DNA from: Mycolicibacterium gadium
GTDB lineage: Bacteria > Actinomycetota > Actinomycetes > Mycobacteriales > Mycobacteriaceae
Reading direction: 5' to 3'
Length of the DNA: 64,000 bases
Assembly (NCBI RefSeq): GCF_010728925.1
Contig: NZ_AP022608.1
Coordinates: 2,604,001 to 2,668,000, forward strand
A program made the position numbers and the translations under genes. The notes below the pieces were generated by a model. It made no database searches. It was not told where the DNA came from and saw only the letters and a list, made by a program, of their open reading frames with translations. Below, one piece after another: positions 35,374 through 44,830 of this stretch. Every line of letters begins with the position of its first letter. Position 1 is the stretch's first letter.

Positions 35374-35883
35374 ATGGCTAACCCGGGCGTTGGACCCGTG
35401 TCGTTCCGTGTCAACCAGTCCAGACCTGGCGCGGCGTTCCAACTCGACGACCTGTCGAAACAGATCATCGAGAAGCTGCAGCAGGACGGCCGACGTTCCT
35501 ATGCCGGCATCGGCAAGGCAGTCGGCCTTTCCGAGGCCGCCGTCCGGCAGCGGGTGCAGCGCATGGTCGACGCGGGCGTCATGCAGATCGTCGCGGTGAC
35601 CGATCCGATGCAACTGGGCTTCGCGCGCCAGGCCATGATCGGCATCAAGTGCACCGGGGACACCACCAAGGTGGCCGAGAAGCTGGCCACCATCGAATCC
35701 GTCGACTACGTGGTCCTGACGGCGGGTTCGTTCGACGCGATCGTCGAAGTCGTCTGCGCGGACGACGACGACCTTCTCGATCTCCTCAACACCCAGATCC
35801 GCGCATTGCCGGGAGTGATATCAACAGAGACACTTGTCTACCTGAAACTCGTTAAACAGCAATACAATTGGGGTACAAGATGA
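35374..35883 (+). CDS. Lrp/AsnC-family transcriptional regulator
   Basis: A 169-residue Lrp-type regulator: helix-turn-helix at about 25-75 (LDDLSKQIIEKLQQDGRRSYAGIGKAVGLSEAAVRQRVQRMVDAGVM) and a C-terminal RAM domain (QAMIGIKCTGDTTKVAEKLATIESVDYVVLTAGSFDAIVEVV) that binds an amino-acid effector and forms octamers. ATG at 35374; longer and shorter starts exist (GTG at VSFRV). Its stop overlaps the ATG of the aminotransferase, so they are co-translated. It probably controls this amine-catabolism set, including the divergent aldehyde dehydrogenase. Confidence 0.88.
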   Translation: MANPGVGPVSFRVNQSRPGAAFQLDDLSKQIIEKLQQDGRRSYAGIGKAVGLSEAAVRQRVQRMVDAGVMQIVAVTDPMQLGFARQAMIGIKCTGDTTKVAEKLATIESVDYVVLTAGSFDAIVEVVCADDDDLLDLLNTQIRALPGVISTETLVYLKLVKQQYNWGTR

Positions 35884-37259
35884 CTTCTACCGATATCGAT
35901 CTCTCCGCCGAGCTGGGCGCCACCGCCGATCGCCACCTGTGGGGCCACTTCGCTCGCCACGGCGCCGGCATCACACCGCCGATCATCACTCGTGGCGAAG
36001 GCGTCACCATCTGGGACAGCAAGGGCAAGAGCTACATCGACGGCCTGTCAGGGCTTTTCGTGGTCCAGGTCGGCCACGGTCGCAAGGAGCTCGCCGAGGC
36101 GGCGGCCAAGCAGGCCGAGACGCTGGCATTCTTCCCGCTGTGGTCCTACGCCACGCCGTCGGCGATCGAGCTTGCCGAGCGCATCGCAGGGTACGCACCG
36201 GGCGATCTGAACCGCGTGTTCTTCACCACCGGCGGTGGTGAAGCCGTGGAGTCGGCGTGGAAGCTGGCCAAGAACTACTTCAAGCTGACCGGCAAACCCG
36301 GTAAGCACAAGGTGATTTCACGTGCGATCGCCTACCACGGCACCCCGCAGGGCGCCCTCGCGATCACCGGACTGCCCGCGTTCAAGGAGCAGTTCGAGCC
36401 GCTCACCCCGGGTGGCTTCCGCGCACCCAACACCAACTTCTACCGAGCGCCTGCATTGTACGAGCACGATGCCAAGGCGTTCGGTCGATACTGCGCGGAC
36501 CGTATCGCCGAGGCGATCGAGTTCGAGGGCCCCGACACCGTCTGCGCGGTCTTCCTCGAGCCGGTGCAGAACGCGGGCGGCTGCTTCCCGCCGCCCCCGG
36601 GGTATTTCGAGCGGGTTCGCGAGATCTGCGACGAGTACGACGTGTTGTTGGTGTCCGACGAGGTGATCTGCGCGTATGGCCGGATCGGCTCGATGTTCGC
36701 CTGCGACGACTTCGGCTACGTACCCGACATCATCACCTGCGCAAAGGGTTTGACGTCGGGTTACTCGCCGATCGGCGCGATGATCGCCTCCGACCGGCTG
36801 TTCGAACCGTTCAACGACGGCAAGACGACGTTCGCGCACGGTTACACATTCGGCGGGCATCCGGTGTCGTCGGCAGTGGCGCTGGCCAACCTCGACATCT
36901 TCGAGCGCGAAGGTCTCAACGACCACGTCAAGGAGATGGCACCGGCATTCCGCGCGACGCTCGAGCAGCTCTACGACCTCCCGATCGTCGGTGACGTCCG
37001 GGGCGAGGGCTTCTTCTACGGCATCGAGTTGGTGAAGGACAAGAGCACCAAGGAGACCTTCAACGACGAGGAATCCGAGCGGCTGCTGCGCGGGTTTCTT
37101 ACCCCCGCGATCTTCGAGGCGGGCCTGTACTGCCGTGCCGATGACCGCGGCGACCCGGTGGTGCAGTTGGCGCCGCCGCTGATCAGCGGCCAGAAGGAGT
37201 TCGACGCGATTTACGAGATCCTTCGCGGCGTCCTTGAAGAAGCGGGTCGGTTGCTCTAG
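35880..37259 (+). CDS. Class III PLP aminotransferase (putrescine/amine-type)
   Basis: 459 residues, fold type I. FFTTGGGEAVESAWKLAKNYFKLTG and KVISRAIAYHGTPQGALAITG carry the phosphate and aromatic stacking residues; EPVQNAGGCFPPPPGYF and VSDEVICAYGRIG hold the cofactor Asp; the Schiff-base Lys is K289 in CAKGLTSGYSPIGA. Sequence style matches putrescine/diamine-pyruvate transaminases and M. tuberculosis Rv3329. With Lrp (ATGA overlap) and the divergent gamma-aminobutyraldehyde dehydrogenase it forms a putrescine to GABA route; the exact amine is inferred. Confidence 0.9.
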   Translation: MTSTDIDLSAELGATADRHLWGHFARHGAGITPPIITRGEGVTIWDSKGKSYIDGLSGLFVVQVGHGRKELAEAAAKQAETLAFFPLWSYATPSAIELAERIAGYAPGDLNRVFFTTGGGEAVESAWKLAKNYFKLTGKPGKHKVISRAIAYHGTPQGALAITGLPAFKEQFEPLTPGGFRAPNTNFYRAPALYEHDAKAFGRYCADRIAEAIEFEGPDTVCAVFLEPVQNAGGCFPPPPGYFERVREICDEYDVLLVSDEVICAYGRIGSMFACDDFGYVPDIITCAKGLTSGYSPIGAMIASDRLFEPFNDGKTTFAHGYTFGGHPVSSAVALANLDIFEREGLNDHVKEMAPAFRATLEQLYDLPIVGDVRGEGFFYGIELVKDKSTKETFNDEESERLLRGFLTPAIFEAGLYCRADDRGDPVVQLAPPLISGQKEFDAIYEILRGVLEEAGRLL

Positions 37260-37269
37260 CGAACCGCGC

Positions 37270-37275
37270 TAACGT
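37270..37275 (+). promoter_or_regulatory. Candidate -10 element of the SMP-30-like gene (leaderless)
   Basis: TAACGT, 7 bases before the GTG at 37283. Confidence 0.4.
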
Positions 37276-37282
37276 CGGCGGC

Positions 37283-38299
37283 GTGCCTGCCAAACAGCCC
37301 AAGCCGCCGATCGACCCCGTTCGCTGGAATCCGCCGCCGGTCGACCCGTTGCCGGAGTTTCCGTCGGCCGACGTGACGGTGGTACCCGTGCCGGGTGATG
37401 CGCCCGAGGATGTGGTGGTCGACGGCGACGGCCACATCTGGGCCGGGCTGATCGACGGCAAGATCGTGCGTATCCCGCCCGATGGCGGTGCGCCGGTGGT
37501 CGTCGCCGAGATCGACAACCGGCCGCTGGGCCTACACGTCGCGCGCGACGGTCGGTTGCTCATCTGCAGCAGTCCCGGCGGCCTGCTGGCGCTCGATCCG
37601 GCCAGCGGCGCCGTCGAGACGCTGGTCTCCGAGGTCGACGGACGCCCACTACAATTCTGTTCCAACGTCACCGAATTGCCGGACGGCACAATCTATTTCA
37701 CCGAGTCGACGAGTGCCTTCACCTACGAGCACTTTCTCGGGCCGATCTTCGAGGCCCGCAACCGCGGCAGTGTTTTCCGTCGCGACCCGGACGGCACGGT
37801 GCTCACCGTGGTCGCCGGGCTGTACTTCGCCAACGGCATCACTCCCACCGCCGACGGGTCGGCGCTGGTGTTCGCCGAAACCCAGGCGCGGCGACTGTCG
37901 AAGTACTGGCTAACCGGCGACATGGCGGGCACGGTGACGCCGCTCGCGGTCAATCTGCCCGGCAGTCCGGACAACTTGTCGACTGGTGCCGACGGACGCA
38001 TCTGGTGCGCGATGGTGTCGGCTACCAATCCGATCGCGGAGTGGCTGCCGAAGAGCCCGCCGGTTCTGCGCAAGCTGCTGTGGCGACTACCGGACCGGGC
38101 ACAACCGAAGATCAAGCCGACGGTGTGGGCGGTGGCGTTTGACCCCGACACCGGCAACCCAGTCGCGGGCGTGCGCACTGAGCATCCCGGGTTCGGTTTG
38201 GTGACCGGTCTGGTCGAAGCCGGCGGCAGATTATGGATGGGAAGCATCGGTGCGCCGGCCGTCGCGCACGTCGACCTCGCGGCCACGGCCTTGCGCTAG
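37283..38299 (+). CDS. SMP-30/gluconolactonase/strictosidine synthase-like beta-propeller
   Basis: 338 residues forming a six-bladed beta-propeller. Repeating blade motifs include APEDVVVDGDGHIWAGLIDGKIVRI, GLHVARDGRLLICSSPGGLLALDP, FCSNVTELPDGTIYFTES and NGITPTADGSALVFAET; the last two hold the Asn/Asp typical of the calcium site. No signal peptide. Family members hydrolyse lactones or other esters; in mycobacteria substrates are unknown. It starts 23 bases after the aminotransferase but has its own -10 element. Confidence 0.85.
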   Translation: MPAKQPKPPIDPVRWNPPPVDPLPEFPSADVTVVPVPGDAPEDVVVDGDGHIWAGLIDGKIVRIPPDGGAPVVVAEIDNRPLGLHVARDGRLLICSSPGGLLALDPASGAVETLVSEVDGRPLQFCSNVTELPDGTIYFTESTSAFTYEHFLGPIFEARNRGSVFRRDPDGTVLTVVAGLYFANGITPTADGSALVFAETQARRLSKYWLTGDMAGTVTPLAVNLPGSPDNLSTGADGRIWCAMVSATNPIAEWLPKSPPVLRKLLWRLPDRAQPKIKPTVWAVAFDPDTGNPVAGVRTEHPGFGLVTGLVEAGGRLWMGSIGAPAVAHVDLAATALR

Positions 38300-38391
38300 A
38301 TCGGCGCGATGACCGTACCCGCCAAGTCACATTTGAAACTCCAATCACACCAGTCACAGCGCGCCTCCTGGGAAACCCGCCCGCAACGTCC

Positions 38392-38397
38392 TAATCT
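38392..38397 (+). promoter_or_regulatory. Candidate -10 element of dacB1
   Basis: TAATCT, 9 bases before the dacB1 ATG at 38407, so the leader would be only a few bases. Spacing is slightly longer than in the leaderless genes here. Confidence 0.35.
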
Positions 38398-38406
38398 GCG
38401 CTCACC

Positions 38407-39630
38407 ATGGCGAACGTACGAACCTCGTCGAAGCGCGCTGCTGCGCTGGTGGCGGCCCTGTTTCTGTTGACCTCCCCCGCGGTGGCCGCCGCTCAGCCGG
38501 ACGCCGCGCCGGACACCAACGCCTGCCCGTACAAGCAGTCGACACCCCCGGCCGTCGACGCGTCCGAGGTGCCCAAACCCGGCCAGGCCGCACCCGGTCC
38601 GCTGCCCGTCCCGGCCAAGCCGATGGGCGGCGATGCGCTCTCGGGTTGCGGCGTCATCACCGCGCCCGGCACCCCACCGCTGCCCAACGACATCTCGGCC
38701 GAAGCGTGGCTGGTCGCCGACCTCGACACCGGCGACGTCATCGCCGCCAAGGATCCGCACGGCAGGCACCGGCCCGCCAGCATCATCAAGGTCCTCGTGG
38801 CGATGCAGGCCATCAGGGAACTGCCGATCCACAAGGTCGTACCAGGCACCGCCGAGGATTCGGCGCAGGAAGGCACCAAGGTCGGCGTCGGCGAAAACGG
38901 CCACTACTCCATCAACGACCTGCTGCACGGTCTGCTGATGTATTCGGGCAACGACGCCGCGCACGCGCTGGCGGCCCAGATGGGCGGCATGGAAACCACG
39001 ATCGGCAAGCTCAACGTCCTCGCCGACAAGCTCGGCGGGCACGACACGCGAGTCGCGACGCCGTCGGGTCTCGACGGTCCTGGCATGAGCACGTCTGCGT
39101 ACGACATCGGCCTGTTCTACCGATATGCCTGGCAGAACCCGATTTTCAGCGACATCGTGAGCACGCGCACCTTCGACTTCCCCGGTCGCGGTGATGCCGG
39201 CTATCCGATCGAGAACGACAACAAGCTGCTCGCCAACTATCCCGGCGCACTCGGCGGCAAGACCGGCTTCACCGACGACGCGGGCCAGACGTTCGTGGGT
39301 GCGGCCAACCGTGACGGCCGCCGACTGGTCGCGGTGCTGCTGCGCGGAACCCGCCAACCGATCGCTCCGTGGGAGCAGGCGGCGCATCTGCTTGACTACG
39401 GCTTCGCGACGGCGCCGGGCACCAAGGTCGGCACGCTGATCGAACCCGACCCTTCTCTGCTCGCGCCGAAGCCTGAAGCGGCCGCAGGCGCCGAGGCTCT
39501 CAACGCCGCACCGGTACTCGCCGACATCGACGCCACGCCCGTGCGCGTGGGCGTCGGCATCGTCGGCTCGATCATCGTGTTCGGGCTCATCATGGGCGCC
39601 CGGTCTCTCAATCGCCGCCCCCAGCACTGA
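38407..39630 (+). CDS. dacB1: D-alanyl-D-alanine carboxypeptidase (penicillin-binding protein)
   Basis: A 407-residue low-molecular-mass PBP trimming the terminal D-Ala of peptidoglycan stem peptides. Signal peptide about residues 1-36 ([15 protein letters not shown]...AAAQPDA). The three active-site motifs are S125-x-x-K128 (ASIIK), S180-G-N182 (YSGN) and K285-T-G (GGKTGF). A single C-terminal helix ([16 protein letters not shown], about 380-397) anchors it outside the membrane, followed by a short basic tail. It lacks the long beta-rich C-terminal domain of PBP5 types. Equivalent to M. tuberculosis DacB1 (Rv3330). Confidence 0.95.
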   Translation: MANVRTSSKRAAALVAALFLLTSPAVAAAQPDAAPDTNACPYKQSTPPAVDASEVPKPGQAAPGPLPVPAKPMGGDALSGCGVITAPGTPPLPNDISAEAWLVADLDTGDVIAAKDPHGRHRPASIIKVLVAMQAIRELPIHKVVPGTAEDSAQEGTKVGVGENGHYSINDLLHGLLMYSGNDAAHALAAQMGGMETTIGKLNVLADKLGGHDTRVATPSGLDGPGMSTSAYDIGLFYRYAWQNPIFSDIVSTRTFDFPGRGDAGYPIENDNKLLANYPGALGGKTGFTDDAGQTFVGAANRDGRRLVAVLLRGTRQPIAPWEQAAHLLDYGFATAPGTKVGTLIEPDPSLLAPKPEAAAGAEALNAAPVLADIDATPVRVGVGIVGSIIVFGLIMGARSLNRRPQH

Positions 39631-39648
39631 CTCCCGGCGGCGACCCCG

Positions 39649-40815
39649 TCACGGCCCCCAAGCAGGCCGCGGCAGCGCGGCGGGCTTCTTGCCGAGCTTT
39701 CCGGACCGGACCTGCGCGGCGAGGCTGTCGAGTATCACCCGCGAGCTCATCAGCGCGGTCTGCTCTGCCCAGTCATAGGGCGGCGAGCACTCCACCACCT
39801 CGATACCGGCCAACCCGGGCTCGGACACCATCTTGACCAGGTTCAGCGCTTCGCGCGGCAGCAGTCCACCCGGCTCGGGCCAGCCGGTGCCCGGCACGAA
39901 ACCGGCGTCGATCACGTCGATGTCGAACGACAGATAGACCGCTTTGGCACCCTTCCAAGCGATTTCCAGCGCCATCTCAGCGATCTTCTCGACGCCGACA
40001 CGTTCCACGTCGCCGACGGTGATGACGGTCGACTGGCGTTCGCGGCCGACCTTCACGCCCTCGCGTGGGCTCTGCCAGCCGCCGATACCGATCTGCACGA
40101 GATTCGTCGCCGGCGCGTTCTTGATGTTGGTCGCGTGGAACCACGGGGTGGTGTGCATCCGCTCGTCGAGGTCGGTCTCCTGGGTGTCGACATGGCGGTC
40201 GAAGTGGATGATGCCGATGTTGCCGTCCATGTAGGGCGCCAGCCCGCGAACGGTCGGAAAGCCGATCGAGTGGTCGCCACCGAGAACTATCGGCATGACG
40301 CCCTTCTGCGCCACGTGTGCCATCGCCTGACTGATCTGGTCGAACGACTTCTCCAGATTGCCCGGGATCGTGAACACGTCGCCGATGTCAACCATGTTCA
40401 GTTGCTCGCGCAGGTCGACGCCGGACTCGTAGTTGTACGTGCCGAACAGGTTTGTGGAACGACGGATCCCCTGAGGCCCGAAACGGGTGCCGGGCCGGTA
40501 GGTGGCACCGGCATCAAGCGGCACACCGAAGATCGCCACCTCGGCGTCGTCGACCTCGTTGACGTCCTCGATGAACGGGCACTTCAGAAAGGTGCCCCGC
40601 TCGCCGGCGAAGTGCGGCTTCTCGCCACGGACGAACGTCGAGATGGTTCGGTCGTTGATCGTCGGGGCGGCTTCGAGGCCGTAGCTCAGGCCGCGATCGA
40701 TCTCCTCGCGCAACCGGCGGTCACCGAGCCTGGCCTCGACCTGCTGGGCCCACGCGCCTTCGGCGTTGGGCAGCGACGGATCCGGACGATCGGGATGGCC
40801 AGCTGAATCGGACAC
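39649..40815 (-). CDS. Ureohydrolase-family enzyme, probable guanidine hydrolase (GdmH-like)
   Basis: 388 residues. All six metal ligands of the arginase/agmatinase family are present: H182 (GGDHS), D206, H208, D210 and D298, D300. The usual DAHxD is DRHVD, with a long conserved tail TQETDLDERMHTTPWFHA, plus DAGFVPGTGWPEPGGL. I associate this pattern with nickel-dependent guanidine hydrolases rather than agmatinases. The GTG start is set by GAGGAG 7 bases upstream; earlier in-frame codons have no such site. It is divergent from a symporter gene carrying a guanidine-I riboswitch. Standard pipelines would call it agmatinase (SpeB); no nickel chaperones (HypA/HypB-like) are in the window. Confidence 0.78.
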   Translation of the reverse strand: MSDSAGHPDRPDPSLPNAEGAWAQQVEARLGDRRLREEIDRGLSYGLEAAPTINDRTISTFVRGEKPHFAGERGTFLKCPFIEDVNEVDDAEVAIFGVPLDAGATYRPGTRFGPQGIRRSTNLFGTYNYESGVDLREQLNMVDIGDVFTIPGNLEKSFDQISQAMAHVAQKGVMPIVLGGDHSIGFPTVRGLAPYMDGNIGIIHFDRHVDTQETDLDERMHTTPWFHATNIKNAPATNLVQIGIGGWQSPREGVKVGRERQSTVITVGDVERVGVEKIAEMALEIAWKGAKAVYLSFDIDVIDAGFVPGTGWPEPGGLLPREALNLVKMVSEPGLAGIEVVECSPPYDWAEQTALMSSRVILDSLAAQVRSGKLGKKPAALPRPAWGP

Positions 40816-40947
40816 GAGATTCTCCTCACGCGCCGTCTTGTCGCTGACCGGGTACGACGCACCTCGTCCGGGGCGCCGGATCGCACGGCGCCTGCCGCCA
40901 TTGTCGGCACGACGGCGTATTCCTGTCCAGCGCTGAATGAAACGCAT

Positions 40948-40977
40948 CGTTAACACCGGTCGCGACCGGTCGTAACG
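40948..40977. promoter_or_regulatory. 30-base inverted repeat between ureohydrolase and symporter genes
   Basis: A perfect 16-base palindrome, ACCGGTCGCGACCGGT (40955-40970), flanked by CGTTA (40948-40952) and TAACG (40973-40977), which extend the symmetry. It lies upstream of the riboswitch and 130 bases before the ureohydrolase start, a fitting place for an operator of a dimeric regulator. No regulator gene adjoins it. Confidence 0.5.
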
Positions 40978-41009
40978 AGCTGCGTCTTTTCTGGCATGGA
41001 CTCACAGAA

Positions 41010-41148
41010 GTTGTGGGGCGCGTCTAGGGTTCCGCCGGCATGCCGGGTCTGGTCCGAGAGACGCAGGCGGCCGGCACCGACGCATGACCGTTCCACGGCG
41101 GGACAAAAGCCCGGGAGACTTCCGCTCGTGCGGAGGCTCCGCCTCCGC
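41010..41148 (+). ncRNA. Guanidine-I riboswitch (ykkC class) with expression platform
   Basis: The hallmark ykkC sequences appear in order: CTAGGGTTCCG (41024-41034), CTGGTCCGAGAGACGC (41049-41064) and ACGGCGGGACAAAAGCCCGGGAGA split here as ACGGCGGGA (41095-41103) and AAAAGCCCGGGAGA. Guanidine-I aptamers switch on downstream genes when guanidinium binds. Downstream, CTTCCGC (41119-41125) can pair with GCGGAGG (41130-41136), while GCGGAGGC (41130-41137) can instead pair with GCCTCCGC (41141-41148); these exclusive hairpins look like the switch. The symporter start is 23 bases further on. No U tract follows, so it may use translation or Rho-dependent control. Confidence 0.9.
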
Positions 41149-41170
41149 GCATCACCTCGGGAGATCCCAC

Positions 41171-42706
41171 ATGATTCTTCTCGGCGTGGCGATCAGCATC
41201 GCCGTTGTCGTGGCCGTCGGCTTCTATGTGTCCAAACGCATCGAGGGCGACAGCTCCAATTTCCTTGTCGGCGGCCGAATGTTGCCCTTCTGGCTCGTCG
41301 GCGGCGCACTCATGGGCGCGGCCGTCGACACCAACGCGACGCTCGGCAACACCGACCTCGCCTTCGAGTTCGGCTTCTGGGCCGGGGCGGCGCTGCCGCT
41401 GGGTTTGGCGCTGTGCCTGACGATCACCGGCATCTTCTTCGCCAAACCGATGAACCGGATGGGGCTGACGTCGTTTCCCGACTACTACCGGCTGCGGTTC
41501 GGGCGTTCGGTCGAGGTGGGCGCCTCGGTACTCCTGGCCGTCGCGTTCTGCATGCTGGTGGCGGGCAACCTCGTCGCGGGCGGCTTCCTGTTCAACTACT
41601 TCCTCGGCATGCCCTACTGGCTGGGTGTGGTCCTGATCGCGGCGATCGCGGTGGCCTACACCGGAACCGGCGGCCTGATCGCCGACGCCTACACGGCGAT
41701 CATCCAGATGTCGCTGATCCTGATCGGCGCGATCGGGCTGCTCGTGTGGATGACCACGACGCACGGTCTCGATATCGCCGAGGGCACAGGGCCTTTGGCG
41801 CTTGGTCAATTGTCCGACCCCGCGCAGGGCGCGGTCATCAACTGGGCGACGCTGATCGCACTCGGCATCGGTGACATCGTGGCGATCGACTTCATGGCCC
41901 GCGTGTTCTCCGCGAAGTCGCCCGAGGCCGCGCGCAAGGCCTGTTTCAGCGCGGCAGTCGGTACCGTCGCCATCTGCGTCCCGTTCGGATTGGTTGTACT
42001 GGCGGCACATTCGTTCATGCCCGCGGAACTCGACGGCCCGGTGTTGTTCGTCCTGCTGGACCAGTACGCGCCACTTGGGCTGACGGTCCTGGTGCTGTGC
42101 GGGTTGGTCGGTGCGTCGATGTCCACCGCGAACGGCGCGATCCTGGCCATCTCCAATGTCTGCGTGCGCAATCTCGGCGGCGTCCGCCGGGTGCATGAGC
42201 CCGGCAAGAAGGATCCGCTACTGAAGGCGACGCGTATCGCGATGGTGCCGATGACGCTGTTCTCGATCCTGTTCGCGGTCTACGTGCAGCAGACCGGAAT
42301 CCTGCTGACGCTCGCCTTCGACTTGATGCTCGCTTGCCTGGCCGTGCCGTTCATACTCGGGTTGGTGTGGCGCCGAGGGACCACGACGGCCGCGGTCGCC
42401 GCGATCGGCGTCGGGTTCGTCGTCCGGATCGTGCTGTTCGTCATGACGCCGACGATGTTCGGAGTCGAGAACACGATCCTCTACATCCCGAACAGCCTCA
42501 TCACCGCATCGTTCGACGGGTGGCCTACCTTCATCGCCTTCGGGGCCGGCCTGCTGACCTATGTCGTCGTGTCGTTGATGACACCACCGGCAACGCTGCG
42601 CGGTCTGGACATTCAGGTCGCGCAGGATGTGGACGATGCCCTGGATTCCACGACAGTGGAGACCGAGACGGAGCCTGTGCTCGCGGGTGAGGCTGCGCCC
42701 GTATAG
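41171..42706 (+). CDS. Sodium:solute symporter family transporter under guanidine riboswitch control
   Basis: A 511-residue SSS-family protein with about 13 helices. MILLGVAISIAVVVAVGFYVSKRIEG is the first helix; GGRMLPFWLVGGALMGAAVDTNATLG resembles helix 2; GTGGLIADAYTAIIQM matches the family signature around helix 5-6. The C-terminus is polar. ATG 41171 has GGGAGATC upstream (CGGGAGATCCCAC). Position directly after a guanidine-I riboswitch suggests it moves guanidinium or a guanidine compound, probably inward to feed the divergent hydrolase. SSS members usually carry urea, sugars, proline or carboxylates; guanidine transport is inferred. Confidence 0.82.
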   Translation: MILLGVAISIAVVVAVGFYVSKRIEGDSSNFLVGGRMLPFWLVGGALMGAAVDTNATLGNTDLAFEFGFWAGAALPLGLALCLTITGIFFAKPMNRMGLTSFPDYYRLRFGRSVEVGASVLLAVAFCMLVAGNLVAGGFLFNYFLGMPYWLGVVLIAAIAVAYTGTGGLIADAYTAIIQMSLILIGAIGLLVWMTTTHGLDIAEGTGPLALGQLSDPAQGAVINWATLIALGIGDIVAIDFMARVFSAKSPEAARKACFSAAVGTVAICVPFGLVVLAAHSFMPAELDGPVLFVLLDQYAPLGLTVLVLCGLVGASMSTANGAILAISNVCVRNLGGVRRVHEPGKKDPLLKATRIAMVPMTLFSILFAVYVQQTGILLTLAFDLMLACLAVPFILGLVWRRGTTTAAVAAIGVGFVVRIVLFVMTPTMFGVENTILYIPNSLITASFDGWPTFIAFGAGLLTYVVVSLMTPPATLRGLDIQVAQDVDDALDSTTVETETEPVLAGEAAPV

Positions 42707-42718
42707 CGCAGCTGGGGC

Positions 42719-43768
42719 TTACGGGCGGCGGCTCCACCGCGAAATTCCCAGCGCACCAACGGCTCCCAGGGCGGCCGCGGCCAGTGCACCGCGAATCCCC
42801 AGGCCCTCTCGGAACTCGACGCGCGGGGTGATCTGTGCCGGGTTGGGCGGATCGACCGGGGCCGTCGCCAGGTTATCCGATGACGTCGCGGCCCACGCCG
42901 TGGCGAATAGAATGAGGCGAGAGGTGATGTAGGCGAACACCATCAGGCCCAGCACCGGACCGAACGTCGCTCCCGCCGGGCCGGTCACCACCGAGCGCAG
43001 GTAGATCGACGCCACCTGCTTGAAGACTTCGAAGGCCACCGCGGCGATCAATCCGGCCCGCAGCGCGCTTCGGAAGCTGACCGACTCACGGGGTAGCCGC
43101 GCGATGACCCAGGTGAACAGCAACCAGGTGATGAGCACCGACACCGCCAGCGACGTAATCCGCAGCGCCAAATTCACACCCGGAACATCTTGCAGCCCAA
43201 ACCATTCCAGGACCTGCTTCATCGCTCCCGAACTACCCAGCACGGTCAGCCCGATGGTCACGACGAGCGCGAGGAAAAGACCCACCATGGCCGCCAAATC
43301 TGACAGCTTGGTGCGGACGAAACCTTTGGGCTCCTGCCGCGCCAGTCCCCACATCTGGCTCAGCGCTTCACGCAGGTTCGCCATCCAGCCCAGCCCGGCC
43401 CATGCGGCGGTGGCCAGGCCGATGATGCCGACGGACGTGCGCGACTTGATCGCAGAGTCTGTTAGGTCGACCAGTTGCTGCCCGATGTCACCGGGCACCG
43501 TCGACTTGATCCGCTCCTGGACTTCGGCAAGCAGCTCGGGCTGGCTCGCCAGAATGAAGCCGCCGATCGCGAATCCGACCATCAGCACCGGGAACAACGC
43601 GAAGATGGTGAAGTACGTGATGCCGGCGGCGTAGAAGTCGCCCTTGCTCTCCTGGTATCGCTCTTGGGCCCGCATCACGTGGTCGAACCAGTGGTATCGC
43701 GCGCGAAAGCGATCGAGAATTCCGGGTTTGGACTCGTTCGAATTGCCCGGCTCGACCGGAGGTGTCAT
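42719..43768 (-). CDS. YihY/BrkB-family inner membrane protein
   Basis: 349 residues, six predicted membrane helices, of the YihY/virulence factor BrkB family (formerly called ribonuclease BN). FYAAGITYFTIFALFPVLMVGFAIGGFIL is the signature first helix; AWAGLGWMANLREALSQMWG and KGFVRTKLSDL follow, and the pattern matches Rv3335c. Start ATG 43768, chosen because GGAGG lies 5 bases upstream; an in-frame TTG 12 bases earlier is less likely. trpS follows upstream on the same strand. Exact function unknown. Confidence 0.85.
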   Translation of the reverse strand: MTPPVEPGNSNESKPGILDRFRARYHWFDHVMRAQERYQESKGDFYAAGITYFTIFALFPVLMVGFAIGGFILASQPELLAEVQERIKSTVPGDIGQQLVDLTDSAIKSRTSVGIIGLATAAWAGLGWMANLREALSQMWGLARQEPKGFVRTKLSDLAAMVGLFLALVVTIGLTVLGSSGAMKQVLEWFGLQDVPGVNLALRITSLAVSVLITWLLFTWVIARLPRESVSFRSALRAGLIAAVAFEVFKQVASIYLRSVVTGPAGATFGPVLGLMVFAYITSRLILFATAWAATSSDNLATAPVDPPNPAQITPRVEFREGLGIRGALAAAALGAVGALGISRWSRRP

Positions 43769-43801
43769 TGGAGCCTCCAAGCGAGTTGCGGGCGTTGGCT
43801 A

Positions 43802-44815
<1,014 letters not shown>

Positions 44816-44830
44816 TCAATCTTGGCATGG

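Noticed and set aside
39649..40956. Longer ureohydrolase start at 40956
   Set aside because: It would include the 16-base palindrome and lacks a ribosome binding site; the GTG at 40815 has GAGGAG 7 bases before it.
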